Assembly: GCF_009908265.2 (NCBI RefSeq)
Contig: NZ_JAAATX020000001.1
Coordinates: 372,001 to 436,000 of the forward strand
Direction of reading: 5' to 3'
Source of the DNA: Paragemmobacter amnigenus
GTDB lineage: Bacteria; Pseudomonadota; Alphaproteobacteria; Rhodobacterales; Rhodobacteraceae
DNA length: 64,000 bases
Position numbers and translations under genes: made by a program. The notes beneath the pieces were generated by a model. The model had not been told where the DNA came from. It did not search any database and saw nothing but the letters and a program-made list of their open reading frames with translations. Below are positions 23,155 to 30,777 of the stretch, in pieces (positions within the stretch are counted from its first letter, which is position 1; each line of letters begins with the position of its first letter).

Positions 23155-24351
23155 TCATGCGATCTGGCGGGGAAGGACCTCGCCTTCCGCAAAGACATGC
23201 TTCAGCCCGTCCTCGGGCATGCAGAGCGGCTGTTCGGCGGCCCATGCAAAGGCTTCGGCCACTTCGGCCTTGACCTCGGCCTCGATCGCGTCGGCGGCGG
23301 GGGCATCCAGCACGCCCCAGTCGATCAGCGTCCGGCGCGCGATATCGACGGGGTCGCGCTGCATCCAGGCGCGGACCTCGCGCTCGGGCCGGAAGGAGGT
23401 GATGGCGAGGGGGTCATAGCCAAATGCGCCCAGCTTGCCGACCTCGGCCCCCGGGGCGCCCCAGTGGTTGTAGTAGCGATAGGTCTTCGCCTCGATGAAG
23501 GAGGGGCCGCCGCCCGCGCGGGCGCGATCCACGGCTTCCTTCGCGGCATTGTAGACGGCAAAGACGTCCTGCCCGTCCACCACACGCGCAGGGATGCCAT
23601 AGGCGCGCGCTGCATCCGCGATGTCGGTATGGGGGCTGGAATAGCTGTAATGGGCGTATTGGTGGTAAAGGTTGTTCTCCAGCACATAGATGAAGGGCAG
23701 GTCCAGCAGACGCGCATTGTTCAGGGCCGAGTGGAAATGCGGCGTGGCATAGGTTCCGTCACCGCCGAAGACCACGGCCACCTGATCCGACCCGCGCGCG
23801 CGGAAGGCGAAGGCCGATCCGGTGGCGATCACATGGCCCGGCCCGATCATGCCATCCGCACCCATGAAGCCGACGGCAGGATCCGCGATGTGCATCTCGG
23901 CCGCGTAACCGCCGTTCAGGCCCGTCGCGCGGAAATCCATCTCGGCCTGCATCAGCTTCATGTCCACGCCCTTGGCCAGCGCATGGCCCGAAGGCCGGTG
24001 CGTCGAATAGACGAGGTCGATCCTGTCGAAGGGGCCGTCGTTTCGCAGGGCGGCGCAGACGCCGGTCGCCACCGCCTCTTGCCCGGCATAGAAATGGTTG
24101 TAGGCCCGGTATTGCGGATCGCCCAGCATTCGGTCTGCCATCGTCCGTTCGTGCCAGCGGATGCGCAGGATCGTCCGCAGCATCGCCTTCAGCCTGTCGT
24201 CCGGCAGGTCCGTCGCGAAATACCCGATCTGACCTTCGGCACGGGCTGCGCTGACCGACAGTCCCGTAATGGCACCGGCCAGTCCCGACACCTGAAGGAA
24301 GCCGCGCCGCGTCAGACCGTCGCCGCCTTCGCCGTGTTCTTCCGCAGACAT
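23155..24351 (-). CDS. Thiamine-diphosphate dehydrogenase E1 component, alpha subunit with Tat signal
   Basis: A 398-residue PdhA/AcoA-like subunit with an unexpected N-terminus: LTRRGFLQVSGLAGAITG followed by LSVSAARAEG, a canonical Tat signal (T-R-R-x-F-L, hydrophobic core, A-R-A cleavage at about 38). The E1 core follows: THRPSGHALAKGVD, MHIADPAVGFMGADG, then GGDGTY (196-201) and ENN at 225-227, the two ends of the thiamine-diphosphate/Mg motif. AGGAGGATCAGGA fixes the start at 24351; the upstream ATG at 24423 lies in an Fnr-type box. The E1 pair would decarboxylate a 2-oxoacid; with cytochromes in the operon, periplasmic oxidation is inferred. Confidence 0.88.
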   Translation of the reverse strand: MSAEEHGEGGDGLTRRGFLQVSGLAGAITGLSVSAARAEGQIGYFATDLPDDRLKAMLRTILRIRWHERTMADRMLGDPQYRAYNHFYAGQEAVATGVCAALRNDGPFDRIDLVYSTHRPSGHALAKGVDMKLMQAEMDFRATGLNGGYAAEMHIADPAVGFMGADGMIGPGHVIATGSAFAFRARGSDQVAVVFGGDGTYATPHFHSALNNARLLDLPFIYVLENNLYHQYAHYSYSSPHTDIADAARAYGIPARVVDGQDVFAVYNAAKEAVDRARAGGGPSFIEAKTYRYYNHWGAPGAEVGKLGAFGYDPLAITSFRPEREVRAWMQRDPVDIARRTLIDWGVLDAPAADAIEAEVKAEVAEAFAWAAEQPLCMPEDGLKHVFAEGEVLPRQIA

Positions 24352-24409
24352 TCCTGATCCTCCTACCGGTTCGACACGTCCCATATTCCACCGGCCCGGA
24401 GCCGCGGCA

Positions 24410-24423
24410 TTGTCGGCCGTCAA
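24410..24423 (-). promoter_or_regulatory. Fnr-type box ahead of the E1/cytochrome operon
   Basis: Plus strand TTGTC-GGCC-GTCAA; read toward the gene TTGAC-GGCC-GACAA. It ends 58 bp before the chosen E1-alpha start. It overlaps the stop codon of the upstream small membrane protein gene. Confidence 0.62.
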
Positions 24424-24824
24424 CGGGCCTTTGACGGGTCATCGGGCCCCTTGCCGCTGCGGCGCGTCGCAAGCAGCAAGGCGACCGCGGCCAGAATCGC
24501 GAAGACGACCGCGGAGAGCCCGAGCAGCAGACGCGGGCCGCCCGGCATCATGGCGACGGTCATCACAGCGCGAAGGAAACCCGCAGGGGCCCTTGCGGGC
24601 GGGCGGGCGCCGACCGGCCAGCGCAGAATGAGGGCGACCAGAACGGACAGCAGCACCAGCCCGCCCATCCCGCCGCCGACCGACAGCAGGGCCGGACCCG
24701 GACCGATCACCGCCGCCAGCATCCAGACGACCCCCGCGACCATGCAGGCCCAGGCCGTGAGGAGGACGATGATCAGGACAAGCGCCAGAACGAGCGATCC
24801 TGCAAATCCCCGCAGCCCGGCCAT
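24420..24824 (-). CDS. Small integral membrane protein, unknown function
   Basis: A 134-residue protein with four likely membrane segments (LVLALVLIIVLLTAWACMVA, VVWMLAAVIGPGPALL, LVLLSVLVALILRW, LLLGLSAVVFAILAAVALLL) and a short basic tail. It resembles the phage-holin-like membrane proteins that often pair with DUF883/YqjD proteins, and here it follows such a gene by eight bases. I cannot name a function. The pair probably acts at the inner membrane in stress or stationary phase. Confidence 0.65.
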   Translation of the reverse strand: MAGLRGFAGSLVLALVLIIVLLTAWACMVAGVVWMLAAVIGPGPALLSVGGGMGGLVLLSVLVALILRWPVGARPPARAPAGFLRAVMTVAMMPGGPRLLLGLSAVVFAILAAVALLLATRRSGKGPDDPSKAR

Positions 24825-24832
24825 GGCGGCGC

Positions 24833-25171
24833 TTACCGGCGCCGCAGGATCAGGCCGAGGATCAACCCGAAGCCGACCACACCCATAAGCGCGGCGACGG
24901 CCTGCAGGGGATGGTCGCGGACAGAATGTTCGGCGCGGGTTTCAAGCTTTGCCACCCTTTCGCGCAGGTCATGCGCAAGGCGCCGCCCTTCGCGGACCAG
25001 CGTTTCCGATCCCGCCTCCAGTTCTTCACCGATGGTCTCGGCCCGTGCGAGCCCGTATCCGCCCAGCTTGCGGGCAAAGACCAGGGCGGCGCGGCGCAGC
25101 TCGGTTATGTCGGGATCGCCATGCAGCGGTCTTGCATGGGCTTCGTCGGGTTTGACCGTGTCTTCCGGCAT
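24833..25171 (-). CDS. DUF883 / ElaB-YqjD family protein
   Basis: A 112-residue protein with a helical, charged cytoplasmic part (ELEAGSETLVREGRRLAHDL, AKLETRAEHSVRDHPLQAV) and one C-terminal membrane segment with a basic end (GVVGFGLILGLILRRR), the plan of YqjD/ElaB proteins. In Escherichia coli these anchor ribosomes to the inner membrane in stationary phase. GGAGGCAGTGG precedes the ATG at 25171; the ATG at 25285 lies inside an Fnr-type box. First gene of a two-gene operon. Confidence 0.82.
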   Translation of the reverse strand: MPEDTVKPDEAHARPLHGDPDITELRRAALVFARKLGGYGLARAETIGEELEAGSETLVREGRRLAHDLRERVAKLETRAEHSVRDHPLQAVAALMGVVGFGLILGLILRRR

Positions 25172-25235
25172 GTCCACTGCCTCCATCTTCGGTTGGGGTG
25201 ATCTGCCCAGAGTGCCACGCGGCGGCCCCGGTTCA

Positions 25236-25249
25236 TTGACGACCGACAA
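25236..25249 (-). promoter_or_regulatory. Fnr-type box ahead of the DUF883 gene
   Basis: Plus strand TTGAC-GACC-GACAA; read toward the gene TTGTC-GGTC-GTCAA. It ends 64 bp before the start at 25171. Confidence 0.58.
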
Positions 25250-25271
25250 GCGCGGGAGGCGCGGCAAACCG

Positions 25272-25285
25272 TTGTCGGCCATCAA
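25272..25285 (+). promoter_or_regulatory. Fnr-type box between DUF883 and Hsp20 genes
   Basis: TTGTC-GGCC-ATCAA. It ends 169 bp before the Hsp20 start, like the distance at 9318, and is 100 bp from the DUF883 start. Either divergent gene may be the target. Confidence 0.58.
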
Positions 25286-25454
25286 TGCGGCGCCCCGCGA
25301 CAGACCCGAGGATGGGAGACGGCAAAGCGGTCAGGGTCGCGTTCGAGGACCAAGGGTGCTGTCCCCTTGTTCCGATGGCCCTTTGCCCAAAGCCGTCTGC
25401 CGGGCGCGATTATCCCCCTTCCCCGGCTGACGGCATCACCCAAGGGAGCCAGAG

Positions 25455-25973
25455 ATGCCGGAACCGAACGAAACCCCGCTTTCCACCCGCCGTGACCGTT
25501 TTTCGCTGTTCGGAAACGGCCACCGTGCCCGGATTCCGCGGACGGGAAACCTAAGGGACGAGATCGACCGCATGTTCGATCTGTTCACACGTTTTCCGCC
25601 CGAGGGACTGTCCCTTTCCGAACCTCGCGGCTGGATCGATCCGTTTCCGGCGCTCGACATGGCCGAAACCGGCGACGGGTACGATCTGTCGATCGAACTG
25701 CCGGGCATGGGGGCGGAAGATGTCGATGTCCGCCTGAAGGACGGCGCAGTGGTCATCAGCGGCGAGAAGTCGGACGAGCACGAAGAAGACAGCCCGGAGC
25801 GCCATATCAGCGAACGGCGCTGGGGCAGTTTCCGGCGCAGGATCGCCCTCCCGCCGGATGCCGATCCCGCACGGATCGAGGCAAGGTTCACGCGCGGCGT
25901 GCTCAGGCTGCACCTGCCCAAGTCGCCCGCCGCGCTTGCCCTGGAAAAGACCATCCCCGTGAAGGAGTCCTAA
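25455..25973 (+). CDS. Hsp20/alpha-crystallin family small heat-shock protein
   Basis: A 172-residue ATP-independent chaperone. The alpha-crystallin domain runs from about 70 to 160: DMAETGDGYDLSIELPGM, then VRLKDGAVVISGEK, ERRWGSFRRRIALP and the G-V-L motif TRGVLRLHLPK. The C-terminal I-x-I/V anchor is TIPV. The N-terminal 70 residues are variable as usual. AAGGGAGCCAGAG precedes the ATG. It is followed after seven bases by a phosphoribosyltransferase gene, so both probably form one operon in the Fnr-boxed stress region. Confidence 0.92.
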   Translation: MPEPNETPLSTRRDRFSLFGNGHRARIPRTGNLRDEIDRMFDLFTRFPPEGLSLSEPRGWIDPFPALDMAETGDGYDLSIELPGMGAEDVDVRLKDGAVVISGEKSDEHEEDSPERHISERRWGSFRRRIALPPDADPARIEARFTRGVLRLHLPKSPAALALEKTIPVKES

Positions 25974-25980
25974 CGGAACC

Positions 25981-26637
25981 ATGGCGCATTTTCGCGACCG
26001 CGCCGATGCGGCAAAGGTTCTGGTTTCCCTCCTGCCCGCGATCGTGGATCGGGACTGGGTGATAGCGGGGCTGGCGCGTGGCGGCATACCGATTGCCGCC
26101 CGCATCGCCGAGGCCCTTGGCGCGCCCATGGAAATCCTGATCGTGCGCAAGGTCGGGGTTCCGGGCAATGCGGAACTCGCCCTCGCCGCGGTCACGGGAC
26201 CGGGTCCGGAGCGGATGGTCGTCAACGAAACGGTGCGGCGCTTTCACAGGCTATCGCCCGACGATGTCAACCGGCTGAGCGGGCCTGCCGTGGCCGAGGT
26301 CAGCCGACGCCGCAAGAGATGGCTGGGCGGTGCGGCGGAACTCGACCTGCACAGGCGCCGGGTCCTGATCGTGGATGACGGCATGGCGACCGGAACGACC
26401 ATACTGGCGGCGATCCGCGTGGTCCGTCAACTGGGCGCGGCCCAGATCGGCGTGGCGGTGCCCGTCGCCCTTGGCTCGGCCCTGCATGGCCTTCCGGCGG
26501 ACATTGCGCCGGTCCTGTGCCCCCATCCGGCCGATGCGGCAAGCAGCGTGGGCGAAGCCTATGAGTCATTCCCTCAGGTGGCGGATGACGAAGTTCCCGC
26601 CTTGATAGCAAAGCTCAAGGCTCGGGCGAAGTCGTGA
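25981..26637 (+). CDS. Phosphoribosyltransferase family protein
   Basis: A 218-residue type I phosphoribosyltransferase-like protein. The PRPP-binding motif VLIVDDGMATGTT is at about 129-141, preceded by the LARGGIPIAARIAEAL opening and IVRKVG. The family's substrate is unknown; similar genes lie in low-oxygen and dormancy clusters beside Hsp20, nitroreductase and universal stress genes, as here. No signal peptide. It is the second gene of the Hsp20 operon. A purine or pyrimidine salvage role is possible but nothing here identifies the base. Confidence 0.82.
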   Translation: MAHFRDRADAAKVLVSLLPAIVDRDWVIAGLARGGIPIAARIAEALGAPMEILIVRKVGVPGNAELALAAVTGPGPERMVVNETVRRFHRLSPDDVNRLSGPAVAEVSRRRKRWLGGAAELDLHRRRVLIVDDGMATGTTILAAIRVVRQLGAAQIGVAVPVALGSALHGLPADIAPVLCPHPADAASSVGEAYESFPQVADDEVPALIAKLKARAKS

Positions 26638-26734
26638 CCATCCGGAAATCCGAGTTTGAAAGACAGGTTAAATGCGCAGTGGCCCGATGCTAGGCTTTCA
26701 GGCGGGCCTTCCCCGTAACAGTCGGAGGAAGAAG

Positions 26735-27439
26735 GTGACTCTTCCGCGAATCCTCGTCGTCGATGACGACAGCAGAGTGCGCGACGTCCTGCGTGAAGGG
26801 CTTTCGAACGAAGGCTGGATCGTCCACGAGGCGTCGAACCGTGCCGAACTCCTTGAGACCATCCGAACGCACGATGTCGATCTGATAACTCTGGATCTGT
26901 CCTTGCAGCACGAGGACGGACTGGCGATCGCGCGCGAATTGCGATCCTTCCGCAATGTTCCGATCCTGATGATAACAGGCCGCGGCGCACCCTTCGACCG
27001 CGTGACAGGACTTGAACACGGGGCGGATGACTATGTCGCCAAGCCTTTCCTGATCCGCGAGGTGGTGTTGCGGATCAGGCGGCTGCTGGGCACCTATCGC
27101 CAGCCCCTGCTCCAGTCAGAGCCGATCCGGTTCGACCATTCGACGCTCGACCCGAACAGGGGTGTGGTCGACGGGCCGGACGGGGTATCGGTCGGGCTGA
27201 CATGGCATGAGCAGAAGCTGCTCCAGCTCTTCGCGATGAACCCCAACCGCGTCCTGAGCCGGGATGACATCGCAATCGCGCTGACCGGACGCGAATGGTC
27301 GCCGATGGACCGGACCATCGATGTGCATGTCGCGCATCTGCGCCGCAAGCTTGCGAACATGTCGGACGTCCCGAAGATGATCCGTTCTGTCCGCGGCGTG
27401 GGCTATGTCTTCACGGCCGAGGTCCATCCCGTGGCCTGA
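26735..27439 (+). CDS. OmpR-family response regulator
   Basis: A 234-residue regulator. The receiver has VVDDDSR at the start (acidic pocket), the phosphoacceptor Asp in LITLDLSLQHEDG near 53, and KPF near 103. The C-terminal winged helix carries VGLTWHEQKLLQLFAMNPNR and DRTIDVHVAHLRRKL, typical of OmpR/PhoB DNA binding. I chose GTG at 26735 with GGAGGAAG upstream; the ATG at 26672 adds a non-conserved tail. No histidine kinase is in the same operon; the hybrid kinase on the opposite strand is the nearest candidate partner. Confidence 0.9.
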   Translation: MTLPRILVVDDDSRVRDVLREGLSNEGWIVHEASNRAELLETIRTHDVDLITLDLSLQHEDGLAIARELRSFRNVPILMITGRGAPFDRVTGLEHGADDYVAKPFLIREVVLRIRRLLGTYRQPLLQSEPIRFDHSTLDPNRGVVDGPDGVSVGLTWHEQKLLQLFAMNPNRVLSRDDIAIALTGREWSPMDRTIDVHVAHLRRKLANMSDVPKMIRSVRGVGYVFTAEVHPVA

Positions 27440-27498
27440 AGGGCACGTCCGCACTTGGGGGCACGGGTCGCTGGCCGCACCGATGCGGTGCGCCGCCG

Positions 27499-28680
27499 TC
27501 AGGACTGCGCGGACAGGCACCGTCGGACGGCAAAGGCAAGATCCCGCAGGCTGTAGGGTTTGGCGAGGATTTCCGGGGTCTGCGATGCCTCGTGCTCGTC
27601 ACGATAGACGCCGGAGGCATGACCGGAGGTGAGGAGCACCGGAATACCCGGATGCCGGTTGCGCAGCATGGCAGACATTTCCAGTCCCGACGGACCACCC
27701 GGCAGGATGATGTCGGAGAATACCAGATCGACGGGTTCCCCGCGACCGATATGGGCCATGGCAGCCGCGGTGTTCGACGCCTCGGACACGACATATCCCA
27801 GCGCCTCGAGCCGCTGCATGGCGGCCTCGCGCACGAGGGGATCGTCCTCGACGACAAGGATGCTTTCGCCATCCCCCAAGGGAACCTCGCCATCCTGCGG
27901 CAGGGTCTCCACCGCCACGCCATCGCATATCGGAAGCAGGATGATCGCCCTTGTCCCTTGCGGTCCCGTTTCGATCCGGAAGCTGCCACCCGCGCGCTTT
28001 GCTGTCGCCATGACGCTGGCAAGGCCTAGACCGGAGCCCATCCCGCTGGGTTTGGTCGTGAAAAAGGGCTCGCCTGCCCGCGCCGCAACATCGGCGGACA
28101 TGCCCGGGCCTTCGTCCGCGACCGTGATCTCGACCTTGTCCTGCGGAGGTTCCTGCGTGTCCGTCCCGCCTTCCGTGCGACCGGTACGCCGGGTCGAGAT
28201 GAGAATACGCCCCCCATCAAGCTGGACGTCGCGGGCGTTGACGACAAGGTTCAGGATGGCGGCGTCGATCTCGGCAGGGTCAGCGAGGATATGGGCGGCA
28301 TCGCTGCCGGGCTCGAACGCCAGCAGGATGTCGTCGCGCAGGACGCGCCGGTAGATTTCCCATGTCTGCCCCAGATGGGCGTCAAGATGGAACCGCACGG
28401 CCTGCCCGCCATGTCCGCCCGCAAGGGTCAGCAGACGCCTGTTGAAGCCGGCACCCATCTGGGTGGCCTCCATCGCGGTGTTGAGCATGGCCCGCACGGA
28501 TTCGTTCGCGACCTTGGGCAGCGCCAGTTCCAGATTGCCGAGGATCACGCTGAGGATGTTGTTGAAATCATGCGCGACCATTCCGGCCAGCCGCCCCACC
28601 GTCTCAAGCCGCTGGGCCCGCGCAAGCGCCTCTTCCGGGAGATCAGCCCCCGGACTGTCCGTTCCAAATTCACTCGGCAT
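27499..28680 (-). CDS. Hybrid histidine kinase with C-terminal receiver, no sensor domain
   Basis: A 393-residue cytoplasmic protein. The H-box VGRLAGMVAHDFNNILSVIL (about 28-47) is of the HisKA type used by CckA-like kinases, then NLVVNARD (N-box), VADEGPGM (G1) and GSGLGLASV (G2), and a receiver from about 272 with VVEDDPLVRE, FSDIILPGG and KPYSLRDLA. It starts nearly at the H-box, so there is no membrane or PAS sensing region; the input must come from a partner. It converges on the response regulator gene. Confidence 0.88.
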   Translation of the reverse strand: MPSEFGTDSPGADLPEEALARAQRLETVGRLAGMVAHDFNNILSVILGNLELALPKVANESVRAMLNTAMEATQMGAGFNRRLLTLAGGHGGQAVRFHLDAHLGQTWEIYRRVLRDDILLAFEPGSDAAHILADPAEIDAAILNLVVNARDVQLDGGRILISTRRTGRTEGGTDTQEPPQDKVEITVADEGPGMSADVAARAGEPFFTTKPSGMGSGLGLASVMATAKRAGGSFRIETGPQGTRAIILLPICDGVAVETLPQDGEVPLGDGESILVVEDDPLVREAAMQRLEALGYVVSEASNTAAAMAHIGRGEPVDLVFSDIILPGGPSGLEMSAMLRNRHPGIPVLLTSGHASGVYRDEHEASQTPEILAKPYSLRDLAFAVRRCLSAQS

Positions 28681-28731
28681 ACCACCCGCCTCCGGAAACC
28701 GGGCAAGAGCAATCGGGCGCGCGGCGGCATC

Positions 28732-28745
28732 TTAACAAATCTCAA
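28732..28745. promoter_or_regulatory. Weak Fnr-like sequence upstream of the Fnr gene
   Basis: Reads TTGAG-ATTT-GTTAA on the minus strand, in the 182-bp gap between the divergent hybrid kinase and Fnr genes. It keeps TTGA and AA only. Possible autoregulatory site; weak evidence. Confidence 0.25.
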
Positions 28746-28862
28746 CAATTCTGTCCGTGCCTTTCTGCGGCGCGCAATGGCAAGGTCAGCCCAGGGTGGA
28801 AAGGACCGGGCAGGTATTCCACCACCGATCGCGTCCCGTCACCAGGAAAGCAGGAGCTTGGA

Positions 28863-29693
28863 ATGTCCCCGTCCCTTCCGGTCGGTCCGACCGCGCAAAC
28901 CTCCTGTGCCGATTGTCCCGCCGCGCTGTCTGGCCCGTGCCAATGGTTCGCGCCCTGCCTGCGGGACAAGATCGTGGCGGCCAGCATCCATCGCCGGTTC
29001 CGTCAGGGCGAAACGATCCTGCCGGGTGGACAGGTGCCGGCGCGGGTCGGCATCATCCTGTCGGGTCTGGTGAAGATCTGCACCATAGACGAGCATGGAA
29101 ACGACCATGTCCTGCAGATCCTGCATCCGGGCGAAATGGTGGGCGATCCGTTCGGCGCGTCCGTGCCCTTCTCGTTCGACGCGGCCACGGATGCGACACT
29201 GTGCCTGACGCAAAGGGCCCCGATGAAGGAGGCGTTCGATCGCCATCCGGATTCCTACGCCGCCCATCTGCGCATCGCCATGCGCCAACAGCTGGAATTG
29301 CATTTCGCCCAACTGTCCATGCGCGGCCGGAACTCCCTGCAGCGCATTGCCTACTGGATCTCGACCCAGACGCCGGAAGCAGGCCCAGACCGTGTCCTGT
29401 CGGTTCGCATCCTCCTCTCGCGCCGGGATCTTGCCTCCTTGCTGGAAATGACCGTCGAAACCCTGTCGCGCAATCTTCACCAGTTGGAGGATCGCGGCGT
29501 CATCCGGATCGTGACGCCCGAGCGGCTGGAGATTCTGGATGCAACGCGGTTGCGTCTCATGGCCCGCTTTCAGGATGCAAGGCTGAAGGATGCGCTTCAG
29601 CGTCAGGGCTGGGAATGGGGCGCGCGCGCGGTGAACCTGCCCCGCTTTTCGGCGCGCGGCACAAGGGCAGACCAACCGACGCTGCGGCAATAG
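28863..29693 (+). CDS. Fnr-type regulator with cysteine cluster
   Basis: A 276-residue oxygen/redox regulator candidate. N-terminal cysteines C15, C18, C26 and C32 and a central C114 (TLCLTQ) are placed as in Fe-S Fnr proteins, where the oxygen-labile 4Fe-4S cluster uses an N-terminal set plus the central Cys. The effector-like barrel follows, then the helix-turn-helix LEMTVETLSRNLHQLEDRG with E199-T-L-S202-R203, the E-x2-S-R pattern that reads TTGAT-like half-sites. GCAGGAGCTTGGA precedes the ATG. It is the best candidate for binding the dozen Fnr-type boxes in this region. Confidence 0.88.
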   Translation: MSPSLPVGPTAQTSCADCPAALSGPCQWFAPCLRDKIVAASIHRRFRQGETILPGGQVPARVGIILSGLVKICTIDEHGNDHVLQILHPGEMVGDPFGASVPFSFDAATDATLCLTQRAPMKEAFDRHPDSYAAHLRIAMRQQLELHFAQLSMRGRNSLQRIAYWISTQTPEAGPDRVLSVRILLSRRDLASLLEMTVETLSRNLHQLEDRGVIRIVTPERLEILDATRLRLMARFQDARLKDALQRQGWEWGARAVNLPRFSARGTRADQPTLRQ

Positions 29694-29721
29694 TGCGCAA
29701 GCGCATTCCCCTGACCGTGCC

Positions 29722-29735
29722 ATGACCGTCGACAA
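29722..29735 (+). promoter_or_regulatory. Fnr-type box ahead of a small lipoprotein gene
   Basis: ATGAC-CGTC-GACAA, ending 61 bp before the ATG at 29797, the same distance as at two other genes here. Its place supports the reality of the short downstream gene. Confidence 0.52.
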
Positions 29736-29796
29736 TGCGCAAAGCGGCAGGCGCCGCAGAATGGTCTGGAATTGCTCCTGATCTGCGGAACCCGTC

Positions 29797-29964
29797 ATGC
29801 GTGTCGCCACACTCCTTCTCTGCCTCGCGTCACTTGCCCTCTCCGCCTGCGCCGGACCGGGCCGCTATCCCCTGTCCGGCGAAACCTGCGCGCCGGACGA
29901 TCCGGTACATGACATGCAGGGATGCGATTTCATGGTCATGCAGCTTCTGCCGGTTTGCGGATGA
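29797..29964 (+). CDS. Small lipoprotein, 55 residues
   Basis: A short gene starting MRVATLLLCLASLALSACAG. The lipobox L-S-A-C puts the lipidated Cys at 18. The mature part has three more cysteines (C31, C43, C54) and an acidic Asp-Asp-Pro segment, so it may form a disulfide or bind metal. I do not recognise a family. It follows the Fnr gene by about 100 bp and precedes the ABC exporter operon. Belief in the gene rests on the intact signal, lipobox and an Fnr-type box 61 bp upstream. Confidence 0.6.
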   Translation: MRVATLLLCLASLALSACAGPGRYPLSGETCAPDDPVHDMQGCDFMVMQLLPVCG

Positions 29965-29995
29965 TCGGCAGGGACCGGGGCATCCGCCGAACGCG

Positions 29996-30009
29996 TTGCG
30001 CTCGATCAA
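29996..30009 (+). promoter_or_regulatory. Fnr-type box ahead of the ABC exporter operon
   Basis: TTGCG-CTCG-ATCAA: right half-site perfect, left keeps TTG. It ends 54 bp before the ATPase start at 30064. Confidence 0.45.
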
Positions 30010-30063
30010 GGTGAAAGCGACAGGACCGGATATCCTTCCGCCACGTCATGAACGGATCGGGAC

Positions 30064-30777
30064 ATGCCGGAGCGCGGCACCATCATCGAGGCGCGGGGTC
30101 TGACCAAGACCTACCGGAACGGCCCGACCGAGGTCCGCGCCCTGCGCGACGTCGATTTCGCGGCGCGGCGCGGAGAGTTCGTCGTCGTCCTCGGGCCGTC
30201 GGGATCGGGAAAGTCCACATTCCTCAACATCCTTGGGGGGATCGACAGCGCCAGCTCCGGCTCGGTCCTGTTCGACGGTCAGGACATCACCCGTTTCGGC
30301 GAAAAGGCCCTGACCCGATACCGGCGCGACCATGTGGGCTTCGTCTTCCAGTTCTACAACCTTGTGCCAAGCCTGACGGCGCTGGAGAACGTGGCGCTCG
30401 TCACGGAGATCGCGGCAAGGCCGATGCGCCCGGAAGAGGCGCTGGACATCGTCGGGTTGTCGGGCCGGCACGGGCATTTCCCCGCGCAGCTTTCGGGTGG
30501 CGAGCAGCAGCGTGTCGCCATAGCCCGGGCCATCGCCAAGCGGCCCGATCTTCTGTTCTGCGACGAACCGACCGGGGCGCTGGACAGTGCGACGGGGGTT
30601 CTCGTGCTCGACGCGCTGGTCGAGGCGAACAGGACGACCGGGGCCACGACCCTGATCATCACGCATAACGCCACCATCCAGCAGATCGCCGACCGCACGC
30701 TGCGCTTTGCCGACGGGCACATCGTGGACGAGATCGCCAACGCCACCCGCAAGCGCCCGGGTGACCTGTCATGGTGA
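30064..30777 (+). CDS. ABC transporter ATP-binding protein (MacB/LolD-like)
   Basis: A 237-residue ATPase with Walker [10 protein letters not shown] near 45, Q-loop [17 protein letters not shown], signature [15 protein letters not shown] near 142, Walker [13 protein letters not shown] near 163 and the H-switch ITHN. The subfamily (FtsE/LolD/MacB) works with FtsX-fold permeases, as encoded next. The stop overlaps the permease start by seven bases. Together with the periplasmic adaptor two genes on, this is a DevBCA/MacAB-type exporter that moves substrate from the periplasm or membrane outward. Confidence 0.93.
   Translation: MPERGTIIEARGLTKTYRNGPTEVRALRDVDFAARRGEFVVVLGPSGSGKSTFLNILGGIDSASSGSVLFDGQDITRFGEKALTRYRRDHVGFVFQFYNLVPSLTALENVALVTEIAARPMRPEEALDIVGLSGRHGHFPAQLSGGEQQRVAIARAIAKRPDLLFCDEPTGALDSATGVLVLDALVEANRTTGATTLIITHNATIQQIADRTLRFADGHIVDEIANATRKRPGDLSW

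Noticed and set aside
24352-24423. Longer E1-alpha start at 24423
   Set aside because: That ATG lies in the Fnr-type box and has no ribosome site; AGGAGGATCAGGA before 24351 fixes the start and leaves a normal-length Tat signal.
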